DNA from: a bacterium HR37
Lineage (GTDB): Bacteria > Desulfobacterota_D > UBA1144 > Nemesobacterales > CSP1-2
DNA length: 64,000 nt
Reading direction: 5' to 3'
NCBI GenBank assembly: GCA_002898375.1
Contig: BEIN01000006.1
Span: 38,596 to 102,595, forward strand
Shown: positions 14,949 to 23,120 of the stretch, piece by piece
How positions within the stretch are numbered: position 1 is the first letter of the stretch
Layout of the letters: each line of letters begins with the position of its first letter
The notes under the pieces: model-generated
Told to the model about the DNA's origin: nothing
The model's database searches: none
What the model saw: only the letters and a program-made list of their open reading frames with translations
Program-made: the position numbers and the translations under genes

Positions 14949-16379
14949 TTGGATGTAAGATGTTCGTTTTGCAACATATCCGGTACTGACACAAGGCACA
15001 TTGCTCAAAAAGGAGAACTGGCTATATGCTCTGAGTGTTTAAGCCTTGTAAGAGAGATACTTGAGGAATTCAGCGTATCCGATGCATCAATAAAAAAAGG
15101 CATATACTGTTCATTCTGTAACAGAGAGCAGGGAGGAGAAAGAAGGGTCTTTGAGGGGAAAAGTATAAACATATGTATTGAGTGCGTAAACGAGATAGAA
15201 GCAGAGATAAAAAAAGAAAAGAAAGGGCACCAGTTAGAGAAAGAAACCAAGGGATTTAGTTCAAAGCTAGAATCCATACTTTATACCAGGGTAAAAGAAG
15301 GAATTCGCCAGATATCTGCTTATGAGGTTCCCACTTTAGGATACAGGATAAAACTCGATGGAAATGAAAGCCCCTTTAACCTACCTGAAGATGTTTTAGA
15401 GAAGGTGCTTAAGGAGTTAAGAGAGATCCAGATAAACAGGTATCCAGATGCTCAGGCCACAACCCTTAGGGATAAGATATCAAGCATAGTGAGATTTCCA
15501 AAGGAGGGTATTCTTCTTGGAAATGGCTCAGACGAACTAATAGAGCTTCTTATGATAACTTTTTCTGGCAAAACCCAGAGGGTACTCTATCCGGTACCAA
15601 CCTTCTCGATGTACAGGATAATAAGTGTTGCCCTTGGGCTGGAGCCTATAGAGGTCGAGCTTGATGATGGATTTGATATAGATTTAAAAGCAATGCTAAG
15701 AGAAATAAGAAGGGGGGATCCTGATCTTATCTTCCTTGCCTCTCCCAATAACCCAACCGGCAATAGGCTCTCAGACGAAAGGGTATTTGAAATAATTAAT
15801 AACTCCACATGTCCGGTTATACTCGATGAGGCATACTGTGATTTTTCAGGCAAAACCTTCCTGCCGCTTATAGAAAAACACGAAAACCTTATGGTTCTTA
15901 GATCCATGTCAAAGGTTGGATTCGCAGGTATAAGATTGGGAATCCTGTTTGGAAGGCCCAGATTGATTGAGGAGATAAATAAGGTTCGGCTTCCATACAA
16001 TATAAATTCCCTAACCCAAAAAATAGCTGAAATAGTTCTAGATAACTCAGGGTTTGTCAGAGAAAACATACAGCTTATAGTAAGAGAGAAGAAAAGGGTT
16101 TATGAAACCCTAAAACTTATGGGAATAGAGGCCTTTCCAAGCGATGCCAACTTTATACTCTTTAGGGTAAGTGATGCAGATTACGTATTCAGAGAGCTTG
16201 CAAACAGAGGAATACTAATAAGAAACTTTAACTCACCAGGAAGACTTAAAAACTGTATGCGCGTAACAATAGGAAAACCCGAGGAAAACACCGAGTTTTT
16301 AGAGTCCCTAAAGGATATTATCCCTGCCCTTAAGGAAAGAGAAGAAAACATAGACGACAAAAGAAACAAGACACCCTAG
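14949..16379 (+). CDS. hisC: Histidinol-phosphate aminotransferase fused to two N-terminal ClpX-type zinc fingers
   Basis: The C-terminal part (about 108-476) is a PLP-dependent HisC: LDGNESPFNLPEDV, ILLGNGSDELIELL, ASPNNPTG (264-271), ILDEAYCDF, SMSKVGFAGIRLG with the PLP lysine K322, and a conserved Arg in RVTIGKPEEN. It converts imidazole-acetol phosphate to histidinol phosphate. In front are two C4 fingers of the ClpX zinc-binding type: C5-C8-C27-C30 (CSFCNISG...ICSEC) and C54-C57-C76-C79 (CSFCNREQG...ICIEC). In ClpX this domain dimerises and recruits adaptors. The start is TTG 14949; no in-frame ATG, GTG or TTG occurs between about residues 88 and 130, so HisC alone is unlikely to be made. 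The gene follows hisD by 20 bp and overlaps the 3' end of lnt by 72 bp. Confidence 0.9.
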   Translation: MDVRCSFCNISGTDTRHIAQKGELAICSECLSLVREILEEFSVSDASIKKGIYCSFCNREQGGERRVFEGKSINICIECVNEIEAEIKKEKKGHQLEKETKGFSSKLESILYTRVKEGIRQISAYEVPTLGYRIKLDGNESPFNLPEDVLEKVLKELREIQINRYPDAQATTLRDKISSIVRFPKEGILLGNGSDELIELLMITFSGKTQRVLYPVPTFSMYRIISVALGLEPIEVELDDGFDIDLKAMLREIRRGDPDLIFLASPNNPTGNRLSDERVFEIINNSTCPVILDEAYCDFSGKTFLPLIEKHENLMVLRSMSKVGFAGIRLGILFGRPRLIEEINKVRLPYNINSLTQKIAEIVLDNSGFVRENIQLIVREKKRVYETLKLMGIEAFPSDANFILFRVSDADYVFRELANRGILIRNFNSPGRLKNCMRVTIGKPEENTEFLESLKDIIPALKEREENIDDKRNKTP

Positions 16380-17873
16380 CGGGAAAACGTCTCCCAGCCT
16401 CGTATAAACAGTTTTTTCCTCCATAAGGCCAGCTTTCACCTCCAAGGTAACCCTTTTAAAGATATCTGTCCTAGCAACCACCCTTCCCAGAGGATCAATT
16501 GCAGCACTTATACCGGTATTTGTTGCCCTTATGAGATAACGCCTTGTCTCAACAGCCCTTGGTATGGAGACAAGAAGATGCTGATAAGGAGCTGTGGATC
16601 TACCAAACCAGGCATCGTTGGTTAGATTTACTATTATATTGGCCCCCTTTTTTGCAAGCTCCCTGCTAAAGTAGGGAATAATATCCTCATAACAGATAAG
16701 AGGAGCTATCCTTAAGCTCTTCTCCTTCACCTCCAGAACCTTCAACTCATTTCCAGGGGTAAAATCGCCTGAGGCCGGACTCAGCTTTTTAAGTGCAGGT
16801 ATGTATTTTGCAAACGGCAGGTACTCTCCAAAGAGAAGCAGTTTCACCTTATGGTATCGCCCTAGAATCCTTCCACTAGAGTTGGTAAGAAAGGCTGTGT
16901 TAAACTTATCCACCTGCTCATCGATTGACGTACCTTCAGCACCAAGGTCTTTTATCTTAAATGAGAGCCCACCGACAAGGAAGTAAGAGCCAGGTATATC
17001 CGGGATCAAAGACCTTCCATTAACAACAAGAGCGTTCTCCGAATCAGGAATCCATGCCTGTACGGCTGTTTCAGGCCAAACTATTAGGTCTGCTGAGTTA
17101 AACTTCCTAGACATATCGCTGTGGGTTGTAGAAATTGTCTCCTCGTTATCCTCGTTCTTCTCAAAAAAATCAAAGTTTGCCTGAACAATACCTATCCTTA
17201 CCTTGGGAGAGGTTAAAATCTTCTGCTCTATGCGGTCCATTTTTACAATCCCATAAACAATAACCAAAAAAAGAAGGCCAATTGAGAAAAAGATCTCCCC
17301 CAAAGGTTTCTTCCTCTGTATCCTAAGTGCACCGACTAACCTTGCAAGGGTTATGTTTACAAGCACAATCAAAAAACTCAGAGAGTGAATCCCAAAAAGG
17401 TCAGAAACCTGAATCAGTGGGATAAAACCGGCCTGAGAGTTTGCAATCCCGTAGGGAAAAAGAAAAGGAAAGAAAAACTCTACAGAGGTCCAAAGAGCAG
17501 CTATAAGAAGAGCTGAAACCAGACCCTCTTTACCCAAAAGCCCAAACCTTGAAGACAGGTAAGCAAATAAAGAGATATAGAGTCCGGAATAGATACTGAA
17601 AAGAAGATGGAATAAAACGCTTACCACATACGGAAAACCACCAAACCTGGTAAGTGTGCCTATGATCCAGTATGTACCAACTGCGTTTACAGAGGCCCCC
17701 ATAAGAAGACCCAGTATAAAGGCAACCCGAGGTGGTTTCCCTTCGAGGATAAGGAAAAAGGGAACCAGTACGAACCAGGAAATAATACCTCCATAGGGAA
17801 CCATAAACGCGATTGCAAAAACCGCACCTGAGATAACGGATGTAAAAACGTTGATTTTTTGCACCGTTTTCAT
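16308..17873 (-). CDS. lnt: Apolipoprotein N-acyltransferase
   Basis: A 521-residue inner-membrane enzyme that adds the third acyl chain to the N-terminal Cys of lipoproteins, the step needed for outer-membrane sorting. The N-terminal 215 residues form about seven or eight membrane segments. A nitrilase-like periplasmic domain follows with the catalytic triad E268 (IVWPETAV), K342 (YHKVKLLLFGEYLPF) and C394 (PLICYEDI). A last membrane segment closes the protein. It is downstream of lgt by 22 bp, so the first and last enzymes of lipoprotein maturation are paired. Its 3' end overlaps the zinc-finger-hisC gene on the other strand by 72 bp. Confidence 0.97.
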   Translation of the reverse strand: MKTVQKINVFTSVISGAVFAIAFMVPYGGIISWFVLVPFFLILEGKPPRVAFILGLLMGASVNAVGTYWIIGTLTRFGGFPYVVSVLFHLLFSIYSGLYISLFAYLSSRFGLLGKEGLVSALLIAALWTSVEFFFPFLFPYGIANSQAGFIPLIQVSDLFGIHSLSFLIVLVNITLARLVGALRIQRKKPLGEIFFSIGLLFLVIVYGIVKMDRIEQKILTSPKVRIGIVQANFDFFEKNEDNEETISTTHSDMSRKFNSADLIVWPETAVQAWIPDSENALVVNGRSLIPDIPGSYFLVGGLSFKIKDLGAEGTSIDEQVDKFNTAFLTNSSGRILGRYHKVKLLLFGEYLPFAKYIPALKKLSPASGDFTPGNELKVLEVKEKSLRIAPLICYEDIIPYFSRELAKKGANIIVNLTNDAWFGRSTAPYQHLLVSIPRAVETRRYLIRATNTGISAAIDPLGRVVARTDIFKRVTLEVKAGLMEEKTVYTRLGDVFPLGCLVSFVVYVFFSFLKGRDNIL

Positions 17874-17895
17874 CGCTTCGTGTTAAGAAGAGAGG

Positions 17896-18666
17896 CTACA
17901 CCCTAGAAGCTCTGGATTGATTCCTGTTATATATAATACAGAGCCTTACTGCACCAAATAAAACCAGCAAAAGGGCAACAAGCTGAGCAATGGATAAACC
18001 TGGTATAGGGCTTGGGGTTGTCTGTCTTATAAACTCTATAAAGAATCGTTCTACCCCAGAAAGGATAAGAAAAACCGAAAACAGCCACCCACCTCCCCGT
18101 TCTCTTCTCCGGAGCCTCCACAAAACCAAGAAAACAATTCCCAGGTATAAAGCCTCGTATATCTGGGTAGGATGAACCTTCTCAGTAGTTGGGGGAAGCC
18201 CTTTTGGAAAAGACATAGCCCAGGGGAGGTTTGAGGGGGTTCCATAATCATCACCAACAAGAAAACAACCTATACGCCCTATTGCATGGCCAATGGCAAT
18301 TGAAGGAGCAAGTGCATCTGCTATAGTCCAGAAACCTACCCGGTTTTTCCAAGATAACAGAAGAACCAGGAAAACAGCCCCAAGAAAACCTCCATAGAAA
18401 GTAAGTCCACCCCTCGAGAAGAGGTAGGGGAAAGGATTAGCAAGCAAATCACCAAGGGGTACATTCTCAAACACATAAAAAAGCTTTGCCCCTACTATCC
18501 CCCCGATCATCGACACAAGAAGAAGGTTGTTAAGAAGCCTCTCATTTAAACCCTTTCTCCTAAACTCAAGAGACGCAACCCAGTAAGCAACAAGGAAAGC
18601 AAGTGCTACCATTACACCAAAAGAGGAGATTACAAAGTCATTTATCCTAAACAGTTCTGGATACAT
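17896..18666 (-). CDS. lgt: Prolipoprotein diacylglyceryl transferase
   Basis: The 256-residue membrane enzyme transfers diacylglycerol from phosphatidylglycerol to the lipobox cysteine of prolipoproteins. It has about seven hydrophobic segments, the Lgt signature IGRIGCFLVGDDYGTPSNLP with the essential Arg, and RFFIEFIRQTT near the C-terminus. A clean AAAGGAGATAT ribosome site precedes ATG 18666 and lies inside the end of the small upstream frame, which stops 2 bp before this start. That indicates translational coupling. The lipoprotein at 32758-34041 is one predicted client. Confidence 0.97.
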   Translation of the reverse strand: MYPELFRINDFVISSFGVMVALAFLVAYWVASLEFRRKGLNERLLNNLLLVSMIGGIVGAKLFYVFENVPLGDLLANPFPYLFSRGGLTFYGGFLGAVFLVLLLSWKNRVGFWTIADALAPSIAIGHAIGRIGCFLVGDDYGTPSNLPWAMSFPKGLPPTTEKVHPTQIYEALYLGIVFLVLWRLRRRERGGGWLFSVFLILSGVERFFIEFIRQTTPSPIPGLSIAQLVALLLVLFGAVRLCIIYNRNQSRASRV

Positions 18667-18668
18667 AG

Positions 18669-18821
18669 CTATATATCTCCTTTATCCCCTCTGCAAGCAT
18701 CTTTAAAATCACCTATTTCCCGTTTTAACTCCCCAGTTAAGCTCAAGAAACGGTAGATAACCAAAAACAGAAAAACCTCAAAAAGCACCTGAACTATAAA
18801 TACAGCAAAGAGACTATCCAT
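18669..18821 (-). CDS. 50-residue single-span membrane protein coupled to lgt
   Basis: ATG 18821, with GGAGG about 10 bases upstream, opens a 50-codon frame stopped by TAG at 18669-18671, two bases before the lgt ATG. It starts MDSLFAVFIVQVLFEVFLFL, a strongly hydrophobic segment that continues to VIYRF. A charged tail follows: LTGELKREIGDFKDACRGDK then GDI. The topology would be one N-terminal membrane helix and a cytoplasmic tail. Its Shine-Dalgarno, its codon use and its exact junction with lgt support a real gene. I do not recognise a family; a small Lgt-associated or simply co-translated protein are both possible. Confidence 0.6.
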   Translation of the reverse strand: MDSLFAVFIVQVLFEVFLFLVIYRFLSLTGELKREIGDFKDACRGDKGDI

Positions 18822-18910
18822 AAGCAAATATCCTCCACTTTTGTGTAATAAATTTAACTGAATCGGGTTCGGATTTAAACAACCACCAAGCCCTTACCAA
18901 AAGCGTCTTC

Positions 18911-18939
18911 TTGCTACCGCAACCAAAAATGGGTAGATT
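18911..18939 (+). promoter_or_regulatory. Candidate promoter for the HNH nuclease gene
   Basis: TTGCTA (18911-18916) and TAGATT (18934-18939) are spaced 17 bp. The start codon is at 18952, 12 bp after the -10, so the leader would be only about 6 nt, and no Shine-Dalgarno is present. The boxes match the sigma-70 consensus at 4 of 6 positions each. Confidence 0.4.
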
Positions 18940-18951
18940 TTGTAAGTAACT

Positions 18952-19548
18952 ATGTTGACATCACCCGTTTTAGTACTAAACCGATATTTTGTTCCCATTA
19001 CCATTACAAATGTAAAACGGGCCTTTATAATGCTTTACTGTGGTGTTGCAAAGGCAGTTGGAGATAACTACGAAACGTTTGATTTTGAATCTTGGACCCA
19101 AGTTTCTGCTACCAGGGAAGAAGACGCTATAAGAACCGTAAATAAGATAATAAAGATCCCCAGAGTGATAATGCTTGTAAGGTACGAGCTGGTACCTAAG
19201 AAAGAGGTTAAATTCAACCGTCTAAACATCTTTAGGAGAGACGGTGGTATGTGTCAGTACTGTGGTAAAAAGTTCCCGTACTCTGAACTTACCATAGACC
19301 ACGTAATTCCAAGATCTCTTGGTGGAAAAAGCACATGGGAAAACGTTGTATGTTGCTGTGTGGAATGTAACAGAAAGAAGGGAGGAAGAACACCTGAGGA
19401 ATCGGGCATGAAACTTAGAAGCAAACCCAGAAGACCTTTATGGAATCCATTCTCCAACGTTTATATAAAATCTATAAGATACAAAGAATGGGAACCATTC
19501 CTTAGCTTTGTAGATGCTTCCTACTGGAACGTTGAGCTTGAAGAGTAA
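18952..19548 (+). CDS. HNH endonuclease domain protein
   Basis: This 198-residue protein belongs to the widespread bacterial HNH family typified by an N-terminal VLVLNRYFVPITITNVKRA segment. The HNH core is around residues 100-150: CQYCGKKFPYSELTIDHVIP, RSLGGKSTWENVV and CVECNRKKGGRTPEE. Two CxxC pairs give a structural zinc and the DH...N...N motif gives the ββα-metal site. Such stand-alone HNH genes are common in free-living bacteria and their role is not settled; DNA repair or RNA/DNA cleavage have been suggested. No Shine-Dalgarno precedes ATG 18952 and the promoter lies very close. tolB follows after 80 bp on the same strand with its own strong ribosome site. Confidence 0.85.
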   Translation: MLTSPVLVLNRYFVPITITNVKRAFIMLYCGVAKAVGDNYETFDFESWTQVSATREEDAIRTVNKIIKIPRVIMLVRYELVPKKEVKFNRLNIFRRDGGMCQYCGKKFPYSELTIDHVIPRSLGGKSTWENVVCCCVECNRKKGGRTPEESGMKLRSKPRRPLWNPFSNVYIKSIRYKEWEPFLSFVDASYWNVELEE

Positions 19549-19627
19549 CCGGTATGTGGAAAATCCCCCTAGGAATCAACCCACCTTGCATTGTATTTAC
19601 AAATCCATTTAACAAACGGAGGAAAAA

Positions 19628-20902
19628 ATGAGGTACCGTTTACTAACTACCATTGTTTTGTTTGCTTTTTCCCTATTCTTCTTAAAAGACACTCTGTTTG
19701 CTAGAATCATACTTCCACCAATTGATGAGCCTATAGTAAAAAAGATATCCATAGTCATTCCAGATTTAGAAGGCTCTGGGGTGGGTCAGAAGGAAGCAAG
19801 AGAGTTTGTTGAGGTTCTCAGAAACGACCTTAAGAACTCTGGCCTTTTTGATGTAAGAGTAGATGCCATTACAAACCCAGATGTCGGTGGATACACAGAC
19901 TTCCAGGCCCTATTTGAATCAGGGGCTGAAGCCTTTATAAGGGGTAACTACAAATACTCTGGCAATAGAATTACAATAGATGTCACCTTATTTGATGTTA
20001 TAGCTGAAAAACCCCTTCAGGGAAGGTCATATGAAGCCACTCCAGACAGGGTAAGGGAAGCTGCCCACAGGTTTGCCAACCTGGTTTTAAAAGAGTTTAC
20101 AGGTATAGATGGCTTCTTTACCTCAAAGATAGTGTATGTCTCTGGAGCACAGCATAGAAGAGACCTCTATATAATGGACTATGATGGCCACAATGTAAGG
20201 CGCCTTACAAATCACAACGCACTTGTTATGTCACCTCACTGCTCCCCGGATGGAACCAGGATAACCTTCAGCTCAGATAAGGTATGGGATCAGGATATAT
20301 ACATACTAAAGCTTATTCCAAGGGTTGAGGAGCAAAGAATTACCCGTGCATTCAGGCTGGAACAGAGTCCAGAGTGGTCTCCAGATGGACAAAAGATTGC
20401 TTACAGTGCAAACGGCGATATCTACATTGCAAACCCAGATGGCAGTGGAGCACTAAACATAACACACCATCCATCCATAGATGTATCCCCCACCTGGTCA
20501 CCTGATGGAACCAAAATAGCGTTTACCTCTGACAGGAGCGGCATTCCCCAAATATACGTAATGAATATAGACGGAAGCGGGATAAGAAGGCTTACCTCTG
20601 GAGGTTACAGCACCGATCCGGCCTGGTCTCCTAATCCCGCAGTAAACAAAATAGCATTTGTAAGGGTAGAGGGCAGTGAGGCAAACATATACACTATAAA
20701 CCCGGATGGCTCAGATGAGAAAAGGCTTACCTACGGAACGAGAAGAAACGAAAACCCATCATGGTCTCCTGATGGACACTATATAGCCTTTACCTCCACA
20801 AGAACCGGAGCAAAGGACATTTATATTATGTATCTAAACGGAGAAAACCAACGTCAGCTAACAAAGGGAGGGGGAAAGTCTTTTCCTACATGGTGTAAAT
20901 AG
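19628..20902 (+). CDS. tolB: Tol-Pal system periplasmic protein TolB
   Basis: The 424-residue protein starts with a signal peptide (YRLLTTIVLFAFSLFF, cleavage probably near LFA). The N-terminal TolB domain (about 30-165) follows, then a six-bladed PD40 beta-propeller with repeated SPDGTRITFSSD-, SPDGQKIAYSA- and SPDGTKIAFTSD-type motifs. TolB binds Pal and helps keep the outer membrane attached during division. The ribosome site GGAGG is spaced 7 nt from ATG. No tolQRA or pal is adjacent, which is unusual since tolB normally sits in that cluster. The gene converges with the ArsR-type regulator, with 11 bp between the stops. Confidence 0.95.
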   Translation: MRYRLLTTIVLFAFSLFFLKDTLFARIILPPIDEPIVKKISIVIPDLEGSGVGQKEAREFVEVLRNDLKNSGLFDVRVDAITNPDVGGYTDFQALFESGAEAFIRGNYKYSGNRITIDVTLFDVIAEKPLQGRSYEATPDRVREAAHRFANLVLKEFTGIDGFFTSKIVYVSGAQHRRDLYIMDYDGHNVRRLTNHNALVMSPHCSPDGTRITFSSDKVWDQDIYILKLIPRVEEQRITRAFRLEQSPEWSPDGQKIAYSANGDIYIANPDGSGALNITHHPSIDVSPTWSPDGTKIAFTSDRSGIPQIYVMNIDGSGIRRLTSGGYSTDPAWSPNPAVNKIAFVRVEGSEANIYTINPDGSDEKRLTYGTRRNENPSWSPDGHYIAFTSTRTGAKDIYIMYLNGENQRQLTKGGGKSFPTWCK

Positions 20903-20913
20903 TCAGGTTAAGA

Positions 20914-21246
20914 TTAAATCCCCAATTTACCTATAACGCTCTTTAGCTCTTCAGCCTCTGAGAACTCAAGCTCAAGAAACCTTATGGCTTCACGAATGAT
21001 GTCTATAACCTTGTCATTATGGAGTTTGTAGAAAACGTGTGTTCCCTCATTTCTTATATCCACAAGATGGTGTGCTCTAAGAATAGCCAGATGTTGCGAT
21101 ACATTGGAAGAGCTTATTCCAAGCTTTTCGTGGATTTCCTTAACGTCCTTTTCCCCCTCATTAAGCAGTATGAGAATGTGCAGCCTTATAGGGTTTGAAA
21201 GAACACCAAAAAGATCCGAAACCGATTTAATTATACGCTTTGGCAT
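20914..21246 (-). CDS. ArsR-family winged-helix transcriptional regulator
   Basis: The 110-residue protein has the ArsR fold: FGVLSNPIRLHILILLNEGE, the recognition part EIHEKLGISSSNVSQHLAIL, and a wing HLVDIRNEGTHVFYKLHND. The C-terminal helix is acidic. It contains no cysteine, so the usual ArsR/SmtB thiol metal sites are missing and the inducer is unknown. An 18-bp perfect AT palindrome 16 bp upstream of the start codon is a candidate autoregulatory operator. The gene is divergent from purKE across 180 bp that also carries a 16-bp direct repeat, so purKE regulation by this protein is possible but unproven. Confidence 0.88.
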   Translation of the reverse strand: MPKRIIKSVSDLFGVLSNPIRLHILILLNEGEKDVKEIHEKLGISSSNVSQHLAILRAHHLVDIRNEGTHVFYKLHNDKVIDIIREAIRFLELEFSEAEELKSVIGKLGI

Positions 21247-21261
21247 CTTAACGAATTAACA

Positions 21262-21279
21262 TTATAAAATATTTTATAA
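21262..21279. promoter_or_regulatory. 18-bp perfect palindrome upstream of the ArsR-type gene
   Basis: TTATAAAATATTTTATAA is exactly self-complementary and lies 16 bp before the regulator's start codon (21246), where an operator would overlap its promoter. ArsR-family dimers bind AT-rich inverted repeats of this size. Assignment as operator is inference. Confidence 0.5.
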
Positions 21280-21287
21280 AATTTTAC

Positions 21288-21399
21288 AATATTCTAAGAC
21301 ATAAAAAGTTGATTTAATTCTGGTCGAAAAACTACCAATACCTGAGGCACAGTAACCAGTACTATACATTATTGAAATATTTGAATATTCTAATACATA
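21288..21399 (+). repeat. 16-bp direct repeat in the arsR-purK intergenic region
   Basis: AATATTCTAAGACATA at 21288-21303 and AATATTCTAATACATA at 21384-21399 match at 15 of 16 positions, 96 bp apart, one near each divergent gene. This could be a shared regulator site. The second copy lies 12 bp before the purK ribosome site. Confidence 0.45.
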
Positions 21400-21426
21400 T
21401 TTATTGAATAAAAGGAGAGTTATGAT

Positions 21427-22596
21427 ATGATTAGAGAGTATTCGATGGAAAACAGAGGAAAAGAAATAAAAATAGTAGGTATCTTGGGTGGAGGCCAACT
21501 TGCACGTATGACAGCAACCGCAGCCTACAAACTTGGCCTTCAAATAGCCATACTTGATCCAGCTCCGGATAGCCCAGCCCAGCAGGTTACAGAGCTAAAG
21601 GTTGTGGGACCACTAAACGACATATCAATGATAAGAAAGGTTGCAAGTTTATCAGACATTTTAACCCTTGAGAATGAGTTTGTAGACGCCTCCCTCCTTA
21701 GAGAAGTAGAATCCGATGGTGTGCTTATCTATCCCAGAGCCGATACCCTCGGTTTAGTACAGGATAAGCTACTACAGAAGCAGTTACTCGACTCAAATGG
21801 TATCAGGGTTCCCCGCTTTATGGCGGTTTCAGAGAAAGAAGATGTTTACAAGGCTGGAGAAACACTGGGGTGGCCACTTGTTTTAAAGGCAAGACGAAAT
21901 GGCTATGACGGACGAGGAAATGCTCTAATTAACGGACCCAGCAGCGTGGAGGATGTCTGGAGAAGATTTGAGCAAACACGAATCCCGCTTATGGTTGAAG
22001 AGTTTGTGGAGTTTAAAAAGGAGCTTGCAGTAATGGTTGCACGTAGCTCAAATGGGGAGGTGGCTGTATATCCAGTTGTAGAAACCATTCAGAAAAACCA
22101 CATATGCCATATGGTAAAGGCACCAGCAGAAATCAGCCCAGAGAGCTTGGAGAATGCAAAAGAGATAGCAAGAAAAACGATTGAAGTAATAGACGGGGTT
22201 GGTATATTTGGTATAGAGATGTTTTTTCTTAACGATGAAAGGATACTTATAAACGAACTTGCTCCTCGACCACACAACTCAGGACACTACACAATAGAGG
22301 CGTGTGTTACCTCTCAGTTTGAAAACCATGTGCGTGCCATTTTAGGTCTTCCCCTTGGTTCCACATCTATGGTTCTTCCAACGGCCGTTATGGTAAACCT
22401 TCTGGGAACACGCAGTGGCCCTGTAAATATAAAGGGGCTTAGAGATGCTTTGAAGATACCTGGGGTAAGTGTACATATATACGGTAAGAAAACGACCCGT
22501 CCAGGCCGAAAAATGGGACATGTAACGGTTCTAGCTAACAGTATTGAAGAGGCTCTTGATAAAGCAACCAGAGCAGCAAAACTTATCTCTTTCTAA
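21427..22596 (+). CDS. purK: N5-carboxyaminoimidazole ribonucleotide synthase
   Basis: PurK is an ATP-grasp enzyme that makes N5-CAIR from AIR, ATP and bicarbonate in purine synthesis. The 389 residues start with the nucleotide-fold [20 protein letters not shown]. The ATP-grasp core follows ([31 protein letters not shown]) and then the metal-binding [27 protein letters not shown] lies about 12 bp upstream of ATG 21427; an ATG five bases earlier is out of frame. purE follows after 23 bp, so the two-enzyme bacterial route to CAIR is encoded together. The divergent ArsR-type gene upstream may share regulatory DNA. Confidence 0.97.
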   Translation: MIREYSMENRGKEIKIVGILGGGQLARMTATAAYKLGLQIAILDPAPDSPAQQVTELKVVGPLNDISMIRKVASLSDILTLENEFVDASLLREVESDGVLIYPRADTLGLVQDKLLQKQLLDSNGIRVPRFMAVSEKEDVYKAGETLGWPLVLKARRNGYDGRGNALINGPSSVEDVWRRFEQTRIPLMVEEFVEFKKELAVMVARSSNGEVAVYPVVETIQKNHICHMVKAPAEISPESLENAKEIARKTIEVIDGVGIFGIEMFFLNDERILINELAPRPHNSGHYTIEACVTSQFENHVRAILGLPLGSTSMVLPTAVMVNLLGTRSGPVNIKGLRDALKIPGVSVHIYGKKTTRPGRKMGHVTVLANSIEEALDKATRAAKLISF

Positions 22597-22619
22597 TCAA
22601 AACAACAACGGAGGGAAAG

Positions 22620-23120
22620 ATGAACCCCTTAGTTGGAATTGTAATGGGAAGTGACTCAGATCTGCCGACCATGAAACTTGCTGCAGAGGTATGTGAGGAA
22701 TTTAGTGTACCATATGAGATTCGTATAATATCTGCACATCGTACACCACTAGATATGGCAAGATACGGGCAAGAAGCACATAAACGAGGAATACGAGTAA
22801 TAATTGCAGGAGCGGGTGGAGCAGCTCACCTACCGGGGATGATTGCAGCCCACACACCTCTTCCTGTTATCGGTGTTCCAATACGCACTGAGTCGCTAAG
22901 TGGGCTTGACTCACTTCTCTCGATAGTGCAGATGCCAAATGGTGTTCCGGTTGCAACGGTTGCAATAAACGGAGCAAGGAATGCAGGCCTTCTTGCAGTA
23001 GAGATTTTAGCAACCTCAGACTCCTCCCTTCTAGAAAAGGTAATCAAATACAAGGAGAACATGGCCAACTTATCCCGTGAGAAAGACAACAAGTTACAAA
23101 ACCAGAGAAAAAAGAAATAG
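22620..23120 (+). CDS. purE: N5-CAIR mutase (PurE class I)
   Basis: The 166-residue enzyme moves the carboxyl group of N5-CAIR to carbon, giving CAIR. It has the typical [20 protein letters not shown], the class [11 protein letters not shown] with catalytic His, and [20 protein letters not shown]. It ends with a Lys-rich tail of about 15 residues that is not part of the fold. GGAGG spaced 6 nt precedes ATG. Its TAG stop abuts the stop of the gene on the opposite strand, so the two stops form TAGCTA with no spacer. Confidence 0.98.
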   Translation: MNPLVGIVMGSDSDLPTMKLAAEVCEEFSVPYEIRIISAHRTPLDMARYGQEAHKRGIRVIIAGAGGAAHLPGMIAAHTPLPVIGVPIRTESLSGLDSLLSIVQMPNGVPVATVAINGARNAGLLAVEILATSDSSLLEKVIKYKENMANLSREKDNKLQNQRKKK

